From Solimonas_A sp052035235 (GTDB lineage Bacteria; Pseudomonadota; Gammaproteobacteria; Nevskiales; Nevskiaceae), in the NCBI GenBank assembly GCA_052035235.1, contig JBPOHT010000038.1, forward strand, positions 1-64,000: a stretch of DNA of 64,000 nt, read 5' to 3'. A program made the position numbers and the translations under genes. Under the pieces are notes generated by a model that worked only from the letters and a program-made list of their open reading frames with translations, searched no databases and was not told the DNA's origin. Positions 15,680-24,205 of the stretch are shown here, piece by piece (position 1 is the first letter of the stretch; the number at the start of each line of letters is the position of its first letter).

Positions 15680-16188
15680 TGGCCACCTCCGACGCTGTGC
15701 TTCTCGATCACGGCCAGCGAGATCTTGGCGAAGCGCGTCTCGGTGCAGGTCGCCATCACCTTCTTCAGGATCTGATAGGGGATCGCCTTGTCGGCCATGA
15801 TGTTGACCTCGCCGCGCGTGACCATGCCGGCGCCTGCGCCCGGGGTCTGCATCAGCGGTGCGTTCATCAGCTCGGACTTCAGCGCGGGCAGGATGTTGCC
15901 TTCGGCGGCCAGCGCCTCGGCCAGGCTCATGACGCGGCGGTTGTTGACCAGCACGTCATTGAGGGTCACCTGCACCAGCGTGTTCTCGCGCGGCTCTTCC
16001 TGGATCGCCGACTCCGGCAGCTTCAGCGCCTGCGGGTTCGGCAGGATCTCCACCACCAGGGCGTTCACCAGCAGGTAGAACACCAGGATCGCGAAGATGT
16101 CGATCAGCGAGACGATGTTCAGCTCGGAGTCGCGGCTGGCCTGGCGCGCGAGGCGCTGCAGCCGCTTGACGACGCGTTCCTTCCTCAT
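15676..16188 (-). CDS. ExbD/TolR family motor subunit (copy 1 of 2)
   Basis: A 170-residue protein with one membrane helix carrying the essential proton-carrying Asp (LNIVSLIDIFAILVFYLLV, about residue 30) and a periplasmic domain. It forms the rotor/plug subunit of a proton-driven motor with the MotA/TolQ/ExbB-like protein of the same operon. ATGA overlaps link it to both neighbours. Two different ExbD/TolR proteins with one ExbB is the AglR-AglQ-AglS pattern of the myxobacterial Agl-Glt motor, not the usual single ExbB-ExbD pair. Confidence 0.9.
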   Translation of the reverse strand: MRKERVVKRLQRLARQASRDSELNIVSLIDIFAILVFYLLVNALVVEILPNPQALKLPESAIQEEPRENTLVQVTLNDVLVNNRRVMSLAEALAAEGNILPALKSELMNAPLMQTPGAGAGMVTRGEVNIMADKAIPYQILKKVMATCTETRFAKISLAVIEKHSVGGGQ

Positions 16189-16724
16189 GGGGTCACCGCC
16201 GGTGCCGGCGCGGCGCCACTCACCGGCGCATCGCCGATGGAGATCTGCGGGAACAGCTCATGCGGCAGGCCGGAGGCGCGAGCCTCGGCCGGCGTGATGC
16301 GGGACGCGTCCATGACCTTCACCAGGTCGTCATAGGGCGTGTCCGGCTCCAGCAGCACGTTGATGTTCTGCTCCGAGGGATCGGACTTCTTCACTTCCAC
16401 CAGCAGGTCGGACAGCGCCTGGATGTTGTAGCCCTGCGGCGTGTTGGCCAGGGTGCGGGTAGTGCCGCCGGAGCTGACCACCAGCTCGGTCTTGCGCAGG
16501 GTCACGGTCAGCGGCTGTTTTTCCTGCTGCTGGGGCGTGACCGTGCGGTCCGGAGACGGCAGGTTCAGGCTGATGACGTTGAGGCGGGCGGCGGCCAGCG
16601 AGGAGCTGACCAGCAGGAAGAACACCAGCACCGCAAACACGTCGATCAACGAGACGATGTTGAGGTGCACGGCGCGCGCACGCTGCTTGTGGTGCCGCTG
16701 CAGACGCCGGATTCTCTGGGACAT
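16185..16724 (-). CDS. ExbD/TolR family motor subunit (copy 2 of 2)
   Basis: A 179-residue ExbD-like protein with the same membrane motif (HLNIVSLIDVFAVLVFFLL, Asp near residue 28) and a periplasmic domain ending in a Pro/Ala tail. It has only general similarity to its neighbour outside the membrane helix, so the two are diverged paralogues rather than a recent duplication. It overlaps the next ExbD gene by 4 bases and lies 30 bases after the ExbB-like gene. Confidence 0.9.
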   Translation of the reverse strand: MSQRIRRLQRHHKQRARAVHLNIVSLIDVFAVLVFFLLVSSSLAAARLNVISLNLPSPDRTVTPQQQEKQPLTVTLRKTELVVSSGGTTRTLANTPQGYNIQALSDLLVEVKKSDPSEQNINVLLEPDTPYDDLVKVMDASRITPAEARASGLPHELFPQISIGDAPVSGAAPAPAVTP

Positions 16725-16754
16725 CGGAATCTCGCGAGAGGGCTGCGGAGGGAC

Positions 16755-17390
16755 TTAGCGGCGGCGGCTGCTGAGTGCGTTGACGAACTTGCCGGCCACG
16801 GCCTCGAGGCCGTCCACGAGTTCGGTCGTGCGGCTCTGCAGGTAGGAGTGCAGCAGCAGCGACGGGATGGCCACCATCAGGCCGAAGGCCGTGCAGTTCA
16901 TGGCCTCCGAGATGCCCTTGGAGAGCAGGTCGGCCTTCTCGGCCGGGTCGGCGGCGCCCAGTGCGGCGAAGGAGCCGATCAGGCCGATGACCGTACCCAG
17001 CAGGCCCAGCAGCGTGGACATGTTGGAGAAGGTGCCGAGGTAGTGCGTGCGCTTCTCGATCGCCGGCAGCACCTCCATGAGGCCTTCCTCGGCCGCCACT
17101 TCGATCTCGCTGCGCTTGTTCTCGACGCGGGCCTGGGCGATGCCGTTGCTGATGATGCGGGCAATGGCGGTGTCGGAGCCTTCCGTCACGCGGGCGGCGG
17201 TCTCCAGGTCACCCTGGGCGATCAGCGGCGACACCTCGGCCCACAGCACGGCGTTTTCCTTCTGCACGCGGCGCAGGAAGAACCAACGCTCCACCGCGAT
17301 CGCAAGGGCGCAGACCGCGACCAGGGCGATGGGATACATGAAGAGGCCGCCCTCTTGGAAGAAGTGCAGCACTTTGGCGAAGAAATCCAT
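16755..17390 (-). CDS. MotA/TolQ/ExbB proton channel family protein
   Basis: A 211-residue inner-membrane protein with three membrane segments: about 17-36 (MYPIALVAVCALAIAVERWF), about 125-150 (NMSTLLGLLGTVIGLIGSFAAL) and about 165-185 (AFGLMVAIPSLLLHSYL). The conserved ERW after helix 1, LGLLGTVIGLIGSF and the GL.VAIP motif are the family signature. It would form the ion-channel stator with the two ExbD-like proteins. It starts 59 bases downstream of the small exported protein gene, the largest gap in the operon, which might hold an internal promoter. Confidence 0.92.
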   Translation of the reverse strand: MDFFAKVLHFFQEGGLFMYPIALVAVCALAIAVERWFFLRRVQKENAVLWAEVSPLIAQGDLETAARVTEGSDTAIARIISNGIAQARVENKRSEIEVAAEEGLMEVLPAIEKRTHYLGTFSNMSTLLGLLGTVIGLIGSFAALGAADPAEKADLLSKGISEAMNCTAFGLMVAIPSLLLHSYLQSRTTELVDGLEAVAGKFVNALSSRRR

Positions 17391-17449
17391 GATTCGAATC
17401 CTTTAGTGTCGCTTGCGTCTTTGATGAAAATCGTTGAATGGAGCGCCGA

Positions 17450-17842
17450 TTACGGACGTTCCAGCGGTGTGACCAGACCCTTGCTCTTCAGCGCGCCCGA
17501 AAGCGCGTCGTAGTACTCCAGCTGCCGCTCGAAGACCACGCGGTCGAGCGGGAGCACCTGCTCCTGCAGCAGCCGCGCCGGTCGGTCGATATCGCGCTCG
17601 GCCGGTGATTCACGCCAGGGCATGATGTAGAGGCCGATCGGCGATTCCTTCTCGCCGGCAAAGATATTCGTGCCCACGGTCTGGTCCTTGACGGCCGGGG
17701 TCCGCGGCGTGGCCTGGGGGGCGGGCATCTCGGCGGGCCCGGCGGGCTGGCCGGCACCGACCGTAGGCATCTCGTCCTGAGCCTGGGCGGCGCAGGACAT
17801 TGCCAGAATCAGGGCGGGAAATAAAGCTTTCACAGGCCTCAT
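17450..17842 (-). CDS. Small exported protein of the motor operon, unknown function
   Basis: A 130-residue protein with a cleavable signal peptide (KALFPALILAMSCAAQAQ), a Pro/Ala-rich segment, then a conserved-looking C-terminal region: TNIFAGEKESPIGLYIMPW followed by acidic helices (RLLQEQVLPLDRVVFERQLEYYDAL). I do not recognise a domain. The ATG overlaps the stop of the TPR lipoprotein gene upstream (ATGA), which ties it to the motor operon. Its periplasmic or outer-membrane location is inferred from the signal. Confidence 0.7.
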   Translation of the reverse strand: MRPVKALFPALILAMSCAAQAQDEMPTVGAGQPAGPAEMPAPQATPRTPAVKDQTVGTNIFAGEKESPIGLYIMPWRESPAERDIDRPARLLQEQVLPLDRVVFERQLEYYDALSGALKSKGLVTPLERP

Positions 17843-18576
17843 TTTGCTTGCTCCGCGGCGCGCGGTCTCGTCTGCGTGGCACCGATCTTCGGCTGTGGCT
17901 GGCCGGCCGGCGCCGCCGGGGTCGCCGAAGGGGCCACGGCCGGGGCAGGGGCCGGCGGCGGCGCGGCCTTGGCGATGTTGGATTCGATCTCGGCGACCCA
18001 GGCGATCACCTTGAGGTCCTGCTTCCCGGACAGGCGCTGGTAGTCCTTGTAGTGGGGCAGGGCGTCGGCCGGCCGCTTCAGGTACTCATCCAGCAGGATC
18101 GCCAGGTTGTAGTGCACCAGGGCGCTGTCCGGCTCCAGTTTCAGGGCCTTTTCGTAGGCCATCTGGGCACGAGGGTAGTCGCGGGTCTCGCGCGCCAGCA
18201 TGCCCAGGTAGTTGAAGGCCACCGCGTTGTCCTGGTTCAGCACCGCCGCCTTGTTGAAGGCCGCGGCCGCCGGACCCTTGCGGTTGGAGTTGAAGTAGAT
18301 GATGCCCAGGTTGGTCCAGGGACCGGAGTACTCCGGGAAATCCTTGGTCAGCGCCAGCAGCGCTTCCTCGGATTCCTGGAACTGCTTGGCCTTCAGCAAC
18401 TCCAGCGCCGACGCGAAGCGGGCCTTGGGGTCACCCTTGTCGGGCGGCTTGGGCGCGGTGGCCTCGGCCCCCGGGCGATCCGGTGGCTCCGGCTTGCTCG
18501 GCGCGGTCTTGCACGCGGATACCGCCGCGCCCAGTGCCAGCACCAGTGCCAGCTGCAGCTTACTTGAGGCTTTCAT
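17839..18576 (-). CDS. TPR lipoprotein of the motor operon
   Basis: A 245-residue lipoprotein (signal ending LGAAVSAC) with four to five TPR units between about 50 and 190 (FASALELLKAKQFQESEEAL, PWTNLGIIYFNSNRKGPAAAAF, AVAFNYLGMLARETRDYPRAQ, ALVHYNLAILLDEYLKRPADAL) and an Ala/Pro-rich tail. In size and architecture it is like GltE/AglT of the myxobacterial Agl-Glt system, but that correspondence is by analogy only. ATG 18576 overlaps the preceding gene by 17 bases. Confidence 0.85.
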   Translation of the reverse strand: MKASSKLQLALVLALGAAVSACKTAPSKPEPPDRPGAEATAPKPPDKGDPKARFASALELLKAKQFQESEEALLALTKDFPEYSGPWTNLGIIYFNSNRKGPAAAAFNKAAVLNQDNAVAFNYLGMLARETRDYPRAQMAYEKALKLEPDSALVHYNLAILLDEYLKRPADALPHYKDYQRLSGKQDLKVIAWVAEIESNIAKAAPPPAPAPAVAPSATPAAPAGQPQPKIGATQTRPRAAEQAK

Positions 18577-21385
18577 AACGATCCTCGCCCTTCTCACGCT
18601 TGCCGTACTTGGCCGGCGCGATCGCGGCCAGCGCCTTGGCGCTCTTCGCGACCCATTCGTCGTAGACACCCTGCGGAATCCGCTTGAGGTTGGCTTCCCA
18701 GGCGGCGATGGCCTTCTCCTCGAACGGCAGGGCCTGTTCTTCCAGCAGCAGGTTGTACTGCTCCAGTTCCAGGTCCTTGAGGTTGCGCGGCCGCTCGGAC
18801 TCCATCAGCGCCTTGCCGAAGTCCTGCTGCAGCGTGCCCAGCTCGTAGGTGGCGGCGGTGGTGATCTCGGCAAAGCCGTAGCTCACGGCCTTGTTCAGCG
18901 CCTGCACCGCGGTCTCCATGGCCTGCTTCTTGGCCGGCAGGGTCTTCTCCACCGGGGCGGTCAGGCGCAGCGAGCGGGCCTGCGCCGCGCTCATGCGGCC
19001 CAGCGCCAGGCTGGCCTGCGCGGCCAGCGTGCGGGTGCGGTCGGTACGCTCGGCGCCGGCGGTATCGTCGGCCTGCACGATCTCACGCAGCCACAGCGTC
19101 TCGGCGGTGATATCGCCGCGCGCGCGGGCCAGCTCCACCAGGCGCTGGCGGGCATCCACCGAGCGGGCCAGCGGCCGCGGGAACTGGCGCACGTAGGTCT
19201 CGTAGCCCTGCGCTGTCTCGGCCGGCATCTTGGCCTCGTCGTACAGCGTGGCCGACAGCCAGGCTGCCTCCATGCGCGTGTCCACCGCCTCGGTGGCGCG
19301 CATCGAGATGCGGCGATAGGCGGCGGCAGCCTGGGCCGGCTTCTTGTCCTTGTGGTAGGCCACGGCCAGCTTCTTGTCCACGTCCGCTTCCAGGGCGTGC
19401 CCCGGGAACATGCCGCGGAAGCTTTCCAGCACCTGGGCAGCCTTCGGCCAGTCCTCCAACTGCATCAGCGCGGCGGCGGCGTCGTAGTCGGCGGTAGCGC
19501 GGATCTTCGCCTGCGGCGTGACCTGGCCGACGCGCAGGAACTGGTTGGCGGCGGCGCGCAGGTCCTTGGCGTCACGCGCGGCCTCGCCCTGCTTGTAGAT
19601 CGCCGCGGCCAGCTGCTCGGTGACCTCGGCGTAGGCCGGGCTGTTCGGCGTGGTGAGCTTGAGCTCCTCGGCGAAGGCCCTCTCGGCATCCGGGTAGCGC
19701 TTCTGTGCGAAGTGCGAGTCGCCGGTCACGCTCCAGGCCGTGCGGCGCAGGTCCTGCGCCACGTTGCCCGGCGCCTTGATCACGCGGTCCGCCACCTTGA
19801 TCGCCTCGTCGTAGCCCTTGAGCTCGTAGAGGTCCAGGGCCGACTGCGTCAGCACCGGCAGGGTCTTGGGGTGGCCCGGGAAGGTGTCGGCCATCTTCAG
19901 GCTGGCATCGATCGCCTGGCGCAGGGCGCTGGCGGCGCGATCTGCGGCCGGCACTTCCTTGGCGTACTTCTGGTAGGCCAGCACGCCGGCATAGGCCGCT
20001 TCACCGGACTTGGTGTGCGGCGGGTAATCGTAGGCGGTCTTGCTGTATTCCTTCGCCGCTTCCAGCGTCTGGCCGCCGTCGAGCAGCGCGTCGCCGAGCA
20101 GGAAATTGATGTCGGTGATGCGCGGGTCCTTGGGGTAGACCTCGATGATGCGCTTGTACCACTTGGCCGCCACCAGGAAGGACGGCTTCTGCGTCGCCGG
20201 GTCCTTCTGTGCCAGGGCGTGGTAATGCTTGGCCAGGTCCTCCATGTGCGAGCGCAGCTCGGTCAGGACTTCCTGCGTCGCCGGCTGGCCGCCCCAGTAG
20301 GGCGCTGCCGGATCGTAGGTCACCGCGTAGCGTTCCTTCTCGCGAACCACGATGTCGCGGAAGCCACCCTCGGAATAGGCCTTGATCACGCGGGTCTGGA
20401 AGGCCGGCGCGCGCGGCGAGCGCGGATAGCGCTCGGTGAAGGCGGCGTAGGTTTCGGCGGCGTCGGTGTAGCGCTCCTTCTCCAGCAGCGTTTCGCCCAG
20501 TGCGGCGTAGACCAGCGGGTAGAAGCGCGGATCGCCGTGCTTGCCCAGGTACTCGTTCAGGGCCTTGCCGCCGCCCAACTGCACGAAGGACAGCGTCACG
20601 ACACGCAAGGAGTCCTTGGCCATGTCGAACTTGCCCTTGTCGACGCCCGAAAGCGCCTTGTCGGTCTCGTACTGTTCGCCGGACGGCAGCTCGCGATCCA
20701 GGATCGCGAAGAAGGTGCCCACCGCTTCCTCGAACTTGGCCTGCTTGTACTGGCTCCAGCCGTACTTGTACTGCGAGAGCTGGAAGAACTGGGTCTGGTC
20801 GCCCAGGTCCATCACCGTCTTGTATTCGACTTCCGACTCGGCGTAGCGCCGGGTCAGGAACAGCAGTTCGGCGCGGCGGAAATGCGCATCGCCGGACAGG
20901 TCGGAGTCGGGGTGGCGCTCGTTCAGTCGGCGCAGCGTGTCGATTGCCGCGTTGACGTCACCCACGTTCTGGTAGGCGCGCGCCAGCTGGTAGAAGACGC
21001 GGTCGTTGTTCTTGTCCTCGGGGCGGTCGTTCAGCAGTTCGTTGTAGAACTTGATCGACTCCTTGAGGGCCTGGTTGCTTTCACCGGTATTGCCCTTGCC
21101 GTCCTCGATCTGCACGGTGAGGTCGGCCAGGCGGCGCTTGGCCTCGGCCTTGGTGTCCAGGTCGGGCTGCAGGTCCAGCAGCGCGCGGTAGTTGTCGGCC
21201 GCCTTCTGGGGATCGGTGGCGATCGCCTCGGAGGTGATGATCGGCAGCTTTTCCTGGCTCGGAGCGTCCATCTTGCCGATGGCCTTGCTGATGCGCGGCG
21301 ACGACCCCTTGATCGGCTGCTGCGAGCAGGCCGCCAGCGCCAGCGCGATCGCGGTGAGCGCGAAGGGCAACATCCTGTTATTCAT
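18560..21385 (-). CDS. Large TPR outer-membrane lipoprotein of the motor operon
   Basis: A 941-residue lipoprotein (signal ending LALAAC, Cys20) built almost wholly of TPR-like helical pairs: for example AADNYRALLDLQPDLDT, FYQLARAYQNVGDVNAAIDT, AHFRRAELLFLTRRYAESEV, PLVYAALGETLLEKERYTDA and EVTEQLAAAIYKQGEAARDA. It is likely an outer-membrane-tethered periplasmic scaffold for the ExbB/ExbD/AgmX-type motor. Start ATG overlaps the previous stop (ATGA). It is among the largest proteins in the window and keeps the same codon usage as its neighbours, so no recent transfer is suggested. Confidence 0.85.
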   Translation of the reverse strand: MNNRMLPFALTAIALALAACSQQPIKGSSPRISKAIGKMDAPSQEKLPIITSEAIATDPQKAADNYRALLDLQPDLDTKAEAKRRLADLTVQIEDGKGNTGESNQALKESIKFYNELLNDRPEDKNNDRVFYQLARAYQNVGDVNAAIDTLRRLNERHPDSDLSGDAHFRRAELLFLTRRYAESEVEYKTVMDLGDQTQFFQLSQYKYGWSQYKQAKFEEAVGTFFAILDRELPSGEQYETDKALSGVDKGKFDMAKDSLRVVTLSFVQLGGGKALNEYLGKHGDPRFYPLVYAALGETLLEKERYTDAAETYAAFTERYPRSPRAPAFQTRVIKAYSEGGFRDIVVREKERYAVTYDPAAPYWGGQPATQEVLTELRSHMEDLAKHYHALAQKDPATQKPSFLVAAKWYKRIIEVYPKDPRITDINFLLGDALLDGGQTLEAAKEYSKTAYDYPPHTKSGEAAYAGVLAYQKYAKEVPAADRAASALRQAIDASLKMADTFPGHPKTLPVLTQSALDLYELKGYDEAIKVADRVIKAPGNVAQDLRRTAWSVTGDSHFAQKRYPDAERAFAEELKLTTPNSPAYAEVTEQLAAAIYKQGEAARDAKDLRAAANQFLRVGQVTPQAKIRATADYDAAAALMQLEDWPKAAQVLESFRGMFPGHALEADVDKKLAVAYHKDKKPAQAAAAYRRISMRATEAVDTRMEAAWLSATLYDEAKMPAETAQGYETYVRQFPRPLARSVDARQRLVELARARGDITAETLWLREIVQADDTAGAERTDRTRTLAAQASLALGRMSAAQARSLRLTAPVEKTLPAKKQAMETAVQALNKAVSYGFAEITTAATYELGTLQQDFGKALMESERPRNLKDLELEQYNLLLEEQALPFEEKAIAAWEANLKRIPQGVYDEWVAKSAKALAAIAPAKYGKREKGEDRYESLK

Positions 21386-23211
21386 TTGTCGAGCTCACCT
21401 TTCTGTGCGCGGTCGTACAGGCGCGCCAATGCGAAACGGGCTTCGATCAGGTACTTCTCGATCTGGCGCTGCTGGCCAGCCAGTTCGCGCACCGCGATCG
21501 CCTTGAGCAGGGCATCCTGCTCGGTGCCGATCTGGTCGGCCAGGCCACGCAGCGTTTCCATGCGCTTCTTCAGGTTCTGGGCGCGTTCATAGGGGCCGTT
21601 GAAGCCACCGGCCGGCGCAACAGCCACCGCCAGCGGGGCCGGTGCCGGCGCCGGTGCGGCCAGCTTGTCGGTGTAGGTGCCCGGGGCCGAGAGCTTGGTC
21701 TCGCTGCGCAGCTGGATGCGCAGGCCGGCAAACGGCACCTCGCTGTCCTGCTTGGCGCGCGACAGCAGCTCCGGAATGATCGCCGGCTCGCGCTCGACGC
21801 TGCTCCAGCTCTTGTCGGCAGCGTCGATGCGGCCACGCCAGGCGTCGATGTTGCGCGAAAGCATGCGCATGTCGCGATAGTTCTTCAGTGCTTCCTGGAA
21901 ACGGTGCTCGGCCAGCAGCGACTGCAGGAAGTAGGTTTCCGGCGCGTCCGGCAGGTCCTTGAGCTTCCACTCCCAGCCTGCCTCGGAATCGATGTCGCGG
22001 CGCACGATGGTCTCCACCATGCGGCCCTTGCGGATCGAATCCATGGCGATATCCATGCGCTTGCGGCCCTTCTCGAGCTCGCCGATGGCCTGCTCGTAGA
22101 ACTTCAGCGCCTGCGTGTGCGCGCCCAGGCGGTCCAGCGTGAACGGGATGGCCAGCCAGGCCTCCTGCACGGCGGGGTCCATGGGGTCACGCGAGATCAG
22201 CTCCACCCACGGCACCAGGGCCTTGCGCAGCGCCTCTTCCTCGTCCTTCTGCGCCTTGGACAGGCGGAAGTTGCGCAGGTTGGCGCGCTTGAAGATGTCG
22301 TCTTCCAGGAAGCCGGGGCGCAACAGCACACCCAGCGTCGAGAAGTTGGAGAACGGGCTTTCTTCCTTGGTCTGGTCGCCCACTTCGACACGGCGCGTCT
22401 TGTCGCCGGTGGGGGCGAGCTCCGCCCAGCCCAGGCCCAGAAGGGCGCGGTTGGAGAAGGGGCCATCCAGGCGGATGCGCGAGAACACCGGCTTGGCGGT
22501 GCCGCCCTGCTTGTTCTGCAGGAACCAGTAGCCCAGCGTCAGGTTGGCGCGATCGCGCAGCGCCAGGTCCTCGGAGGTCACCGGGCGCAGGCGCCCGACC
22601 TTGTCGAGGATGGTGACGCCCTGAGCGGCGCGGCCGTCGTTGATCAGCGCCACGCCCAGGTTATAGCGGGTGTATTCGGACAGCTTGCTGGCGTTGTCCT
22701 CGGCGGTGAGCGCCTCGGCGGCCTCGCTGTAGCGGCCCTCGGCCATCAGCACGCGGGTGTAGAGATCCTGCCAGTCCTCGACCAGGGTCTTGGGCAGCTT
22801 CTCCTTCATGCGCAGCAGCGTCGCGCGCGACTCCGCGTTGTAGCCGCGCTGATAGTCGAACTCGGCCAGCTTCAGGCGGGCCTTGGCCAGCACCAGCGGA
22901 TCGGGCGTGCCGGTGGCCAGGTTGCGATATATCGCCTCGGCCTCGTCGCGCATGCCGAACGACAGGTAGCTCTCGGCCAGGCGCCACTGGAAATCGGCCG
23001 GCATGCGGGCCGGGTCCTTGCCGCGGCTGCCAGACAGCAGTTCGACCAGGGCGGAGAAGTAGCGGCCATCGGCATCCAGGAACATCGCGCTGCGAACCAG
23101 CGGATCGGTCTTGGTGCCGGACACGTAGGACTCGGCAGCCGCGGCGGTGCCGGCGGCCATCATCGCTGCGGCAGCCAGGCTGCCGCAGAGCAGTTTGCGC
23201 GGGGATATCAC
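21382..23211 (-). CDS. Periplasmic TPR protein of the motor operon
   Basis: A protein of about 609 residues with a signal peptide (KLLCGSLAAAAMMAAGTAAAA) and TPR-like repeats through about residue 230 (RYFSALVELLSG, RLAESYLSFGMRDEAEAIYR, RLKLAEFDYQRGYNAESRATL), a middle helical region, and a C-terminal coiled coil (about 545-605). I choose GTG 23211, which makes a GTGA overlap with the upstream stop and has GGAGG upstream; an ATG at 23226 would add five residues. It is not a lipoprotein, unlike its two TPR neighbours. The product probably joins them in a periplasmic assembly. Confidence 0.82.
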   Translation of the reverse strand: MISPRKLLCGSLAAAAMMAAGTAAAAESYVSGTKTDPLVRSAMFLDADGRYFSALVELLSGSRGKDPARMPADFQWRLAESYLSFGMRDEAEAIYRNLATGTPDPLVLAKARLKLAEFDYQRGYNAESRATLLRMKEKLPKTLVEDWQDLYTRVLMAEGRYSEAAEALTAEDNASKLSEYTRYNLGVALINDGRAAQGVTILDKVGRLRPVTSEDLALRDRANLTLGYWFLQNKQGGTAKPVFSRIRLDGPFSNRALLGLGWAELAPTGDKTRRVEVGDQTKEESPFSNFSTLGVLLRPGFLEDDIFKRANLRNFRLSKAQKDEEEALRKALVPWVELISRDPMDPAVQEAWLAIPFTLDRLGAHTQALKFYEQAIGELEKGRKRMDIAMDSIRKGRMVETIVRRDIDSEAGWEWKLKDLPDAPETYFLQSLLAEHRFQEALKNYRDMRMLSRNIDAWRGRIDAADKSWSSVEREPAIIPELLSRAKQDSEVPFAGLRIQLRSETKLSAPGTYTDKLAAPAPAPAPLAVAVAPAGGFNGPYERAQNLKKRMETLRGLADQIGTEQDALLKAIAVRELAGQQRQIEKYLIEARFALARLYDRAQKGELDK

Positions 23212-23798
23212 TTCTTGGGCCTCCACTGCGTCATGGAGATGCCGGCCTTGGACAGGCGCGTGCGGCGCGAGATGCTGAATTCGAGGTTGGTTTCACGCTG
23301 GTCCTTGTCGAACACGGCCTCGTAGCTGTCGCCCACCGGCGGCGCATCGGCCTTGGCGTCGGCCATCTGGCCGCTGTAGCTGATGCGGATGCGGTGCGCG
23401 CCCGCGCCGACGGCCGTACGCAGCACGCGCTGCATGTGGCCCTCGGAGAGCATCGCCTTGGCATCGCGGTCGGTGTAGGCGAAGGTCTGGGGCGCATTGC
23501 CGTCCACCGTCACGCTCACTTCCTTGAGCAGCAGGCCCGGCACCTTGACCGACAGGTACACGGACAGGCGCGCATGCGGGGGGAAGAGCACATCGTCTTC
23601 CACCTGCTGGGCTTCGGTGTTGAAGCCGAGCGCTTCTTTCTTGAAGGCTTGCACGGCCTGGTCGAGCTTGAGCGTCTGCTCCTCGAGTTCGGCGGCACTG
23701 GGGCTGGCGGCGTTAGCCGGCAGGGCCAGCGCGAGCAGCGCAACGGGCAATGCAACGAGCATCAGGCCTGCGGACTTGCGGCAGTCGGAGAGGGGCAT
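23208..23798 (-). CDS. Exported protein, first gene of the motor operon
   Basis: A 196-residue protein with a signal peptide (LMLVALPVALLALALPANA), a helical stretch (ELEEQTLKLDQAVQAFKKEA) and a C-terminal beta-rich domain: LSVYLSVKVPGLLLKEVSVT, then VGAGAHRIRISYSG, a pattern reminiscent of PEGA/carbohydrate-binding-like sandwich folds. I do not recognise the family with confidence. It is the first gene of the nine-gene operon, with a possible promoter at 23831-23857. ATG 23798 is preferred over the longer frame because it places the signal peptide at the N-terminus. Confidence 0.75.
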   Translation of the reverse strand: MPLSDCRKSAGLMLVALPVALLALALPANAASPSAAELEEQTLKLDQAVQAFKKEALGFNTEAQQVEDDVLFPPHARLSVYLSVKVPGLLLKEVSVTVDGNAPQTFAYTDRDAKAMLSEGHMQRVLRTAVGAGAHRIRISYSGQMADAKADAPPVGDSYEAVFDKDQRETNLEFSISRRTRLSKAGISMTQWRPKK

Positions 23799-23830
23799 CG
23801 GGGATTGGCTTCGCGTCTGAATCTGGCCGG

Positions 23831-23857
23831 AGTGTAGCAAAAGGAATGAGCGGTCAA
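23831..23857 (-). promoter_or_regulatory. Possible promoter of the motor operon
   Basis: On the minus strand TTGACC (23857-23852) and TACACT (23836-23831), preceded by TGC, give an extended -10-like element. The spacer is only 15 bases, so the pairing is weak. It lies 32 bases before the first ATG. Confidence 0.4.
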
Positions 23858-24036
23858 CCCTGCCCGCTGTCACGCTGTGACCACGGATGGGGCTTCATGT
23901 TCCACTGACAGGCACATCGATGTACTCACGTTTGTCGGCCCTGCGTGTTCCCCGGTCGGCCAGGGTAGATTTTCCTACATGCCGCAAGCCCTGAAAGCCA
24001 CATGGCGCAAGGCTTTGCGGGCGATCGGCGACTGTG

Positions 24037-24065
24037 TTGACGCTCTACAGGACGCTTGTTATAAA
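24037..24065 (+). promoter_or_regulatory. Strong sigma-70 promoter upstream of the HU gene
   Basis: TTGACG (24037-24042) and TATAAA (24060-24065) with an ideal 17-base spacer. Transcription would give a leader of roughly 135 bases before the HU start. It lies in the 407-base divergent region (23799-24205), which otherwise holds no visible gene. Confidence 0.8.
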
Positions 24066-24205
24066 GCGCCGGACCTGGGCTCCAGCGGTCCCTACGGGCT
24101 TCGCCGCCGTCACGGCAAAGTCACTCCGAGCCAGGAAAATCCGCATCTAGCATCCAGTCGGCCATCAGGCCGTATCAAATAATCCGTCTGTGAGGGAATG
24201 AGTCA

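Noticed and set aside
13714..15686. Single large frame joining fabI to the antisense-free leader and beyond
   Set aside because: Only the part from ATG 14495 has enoyl reductase similarity; the upstream part is a shadow of the AgmX/TonB-like gene.
14684..17390. Classical TonB-ExbB-ExbD iron-uptake system
   Set aside because: There are two ExbD proteins, an AgmX-type C-terminus and TPR lipoproteins, and no TonB-dependent receptor or iron gene in the neighbourhood.
18299..21592. Very long plus-strand open frame opposite the TPR genes
   Set aside because: Its product is Arg/Leu/Gly/His-rich and lacks domains, while the minus strand codes coherent TPR proteins with signal peptides and overlaps.
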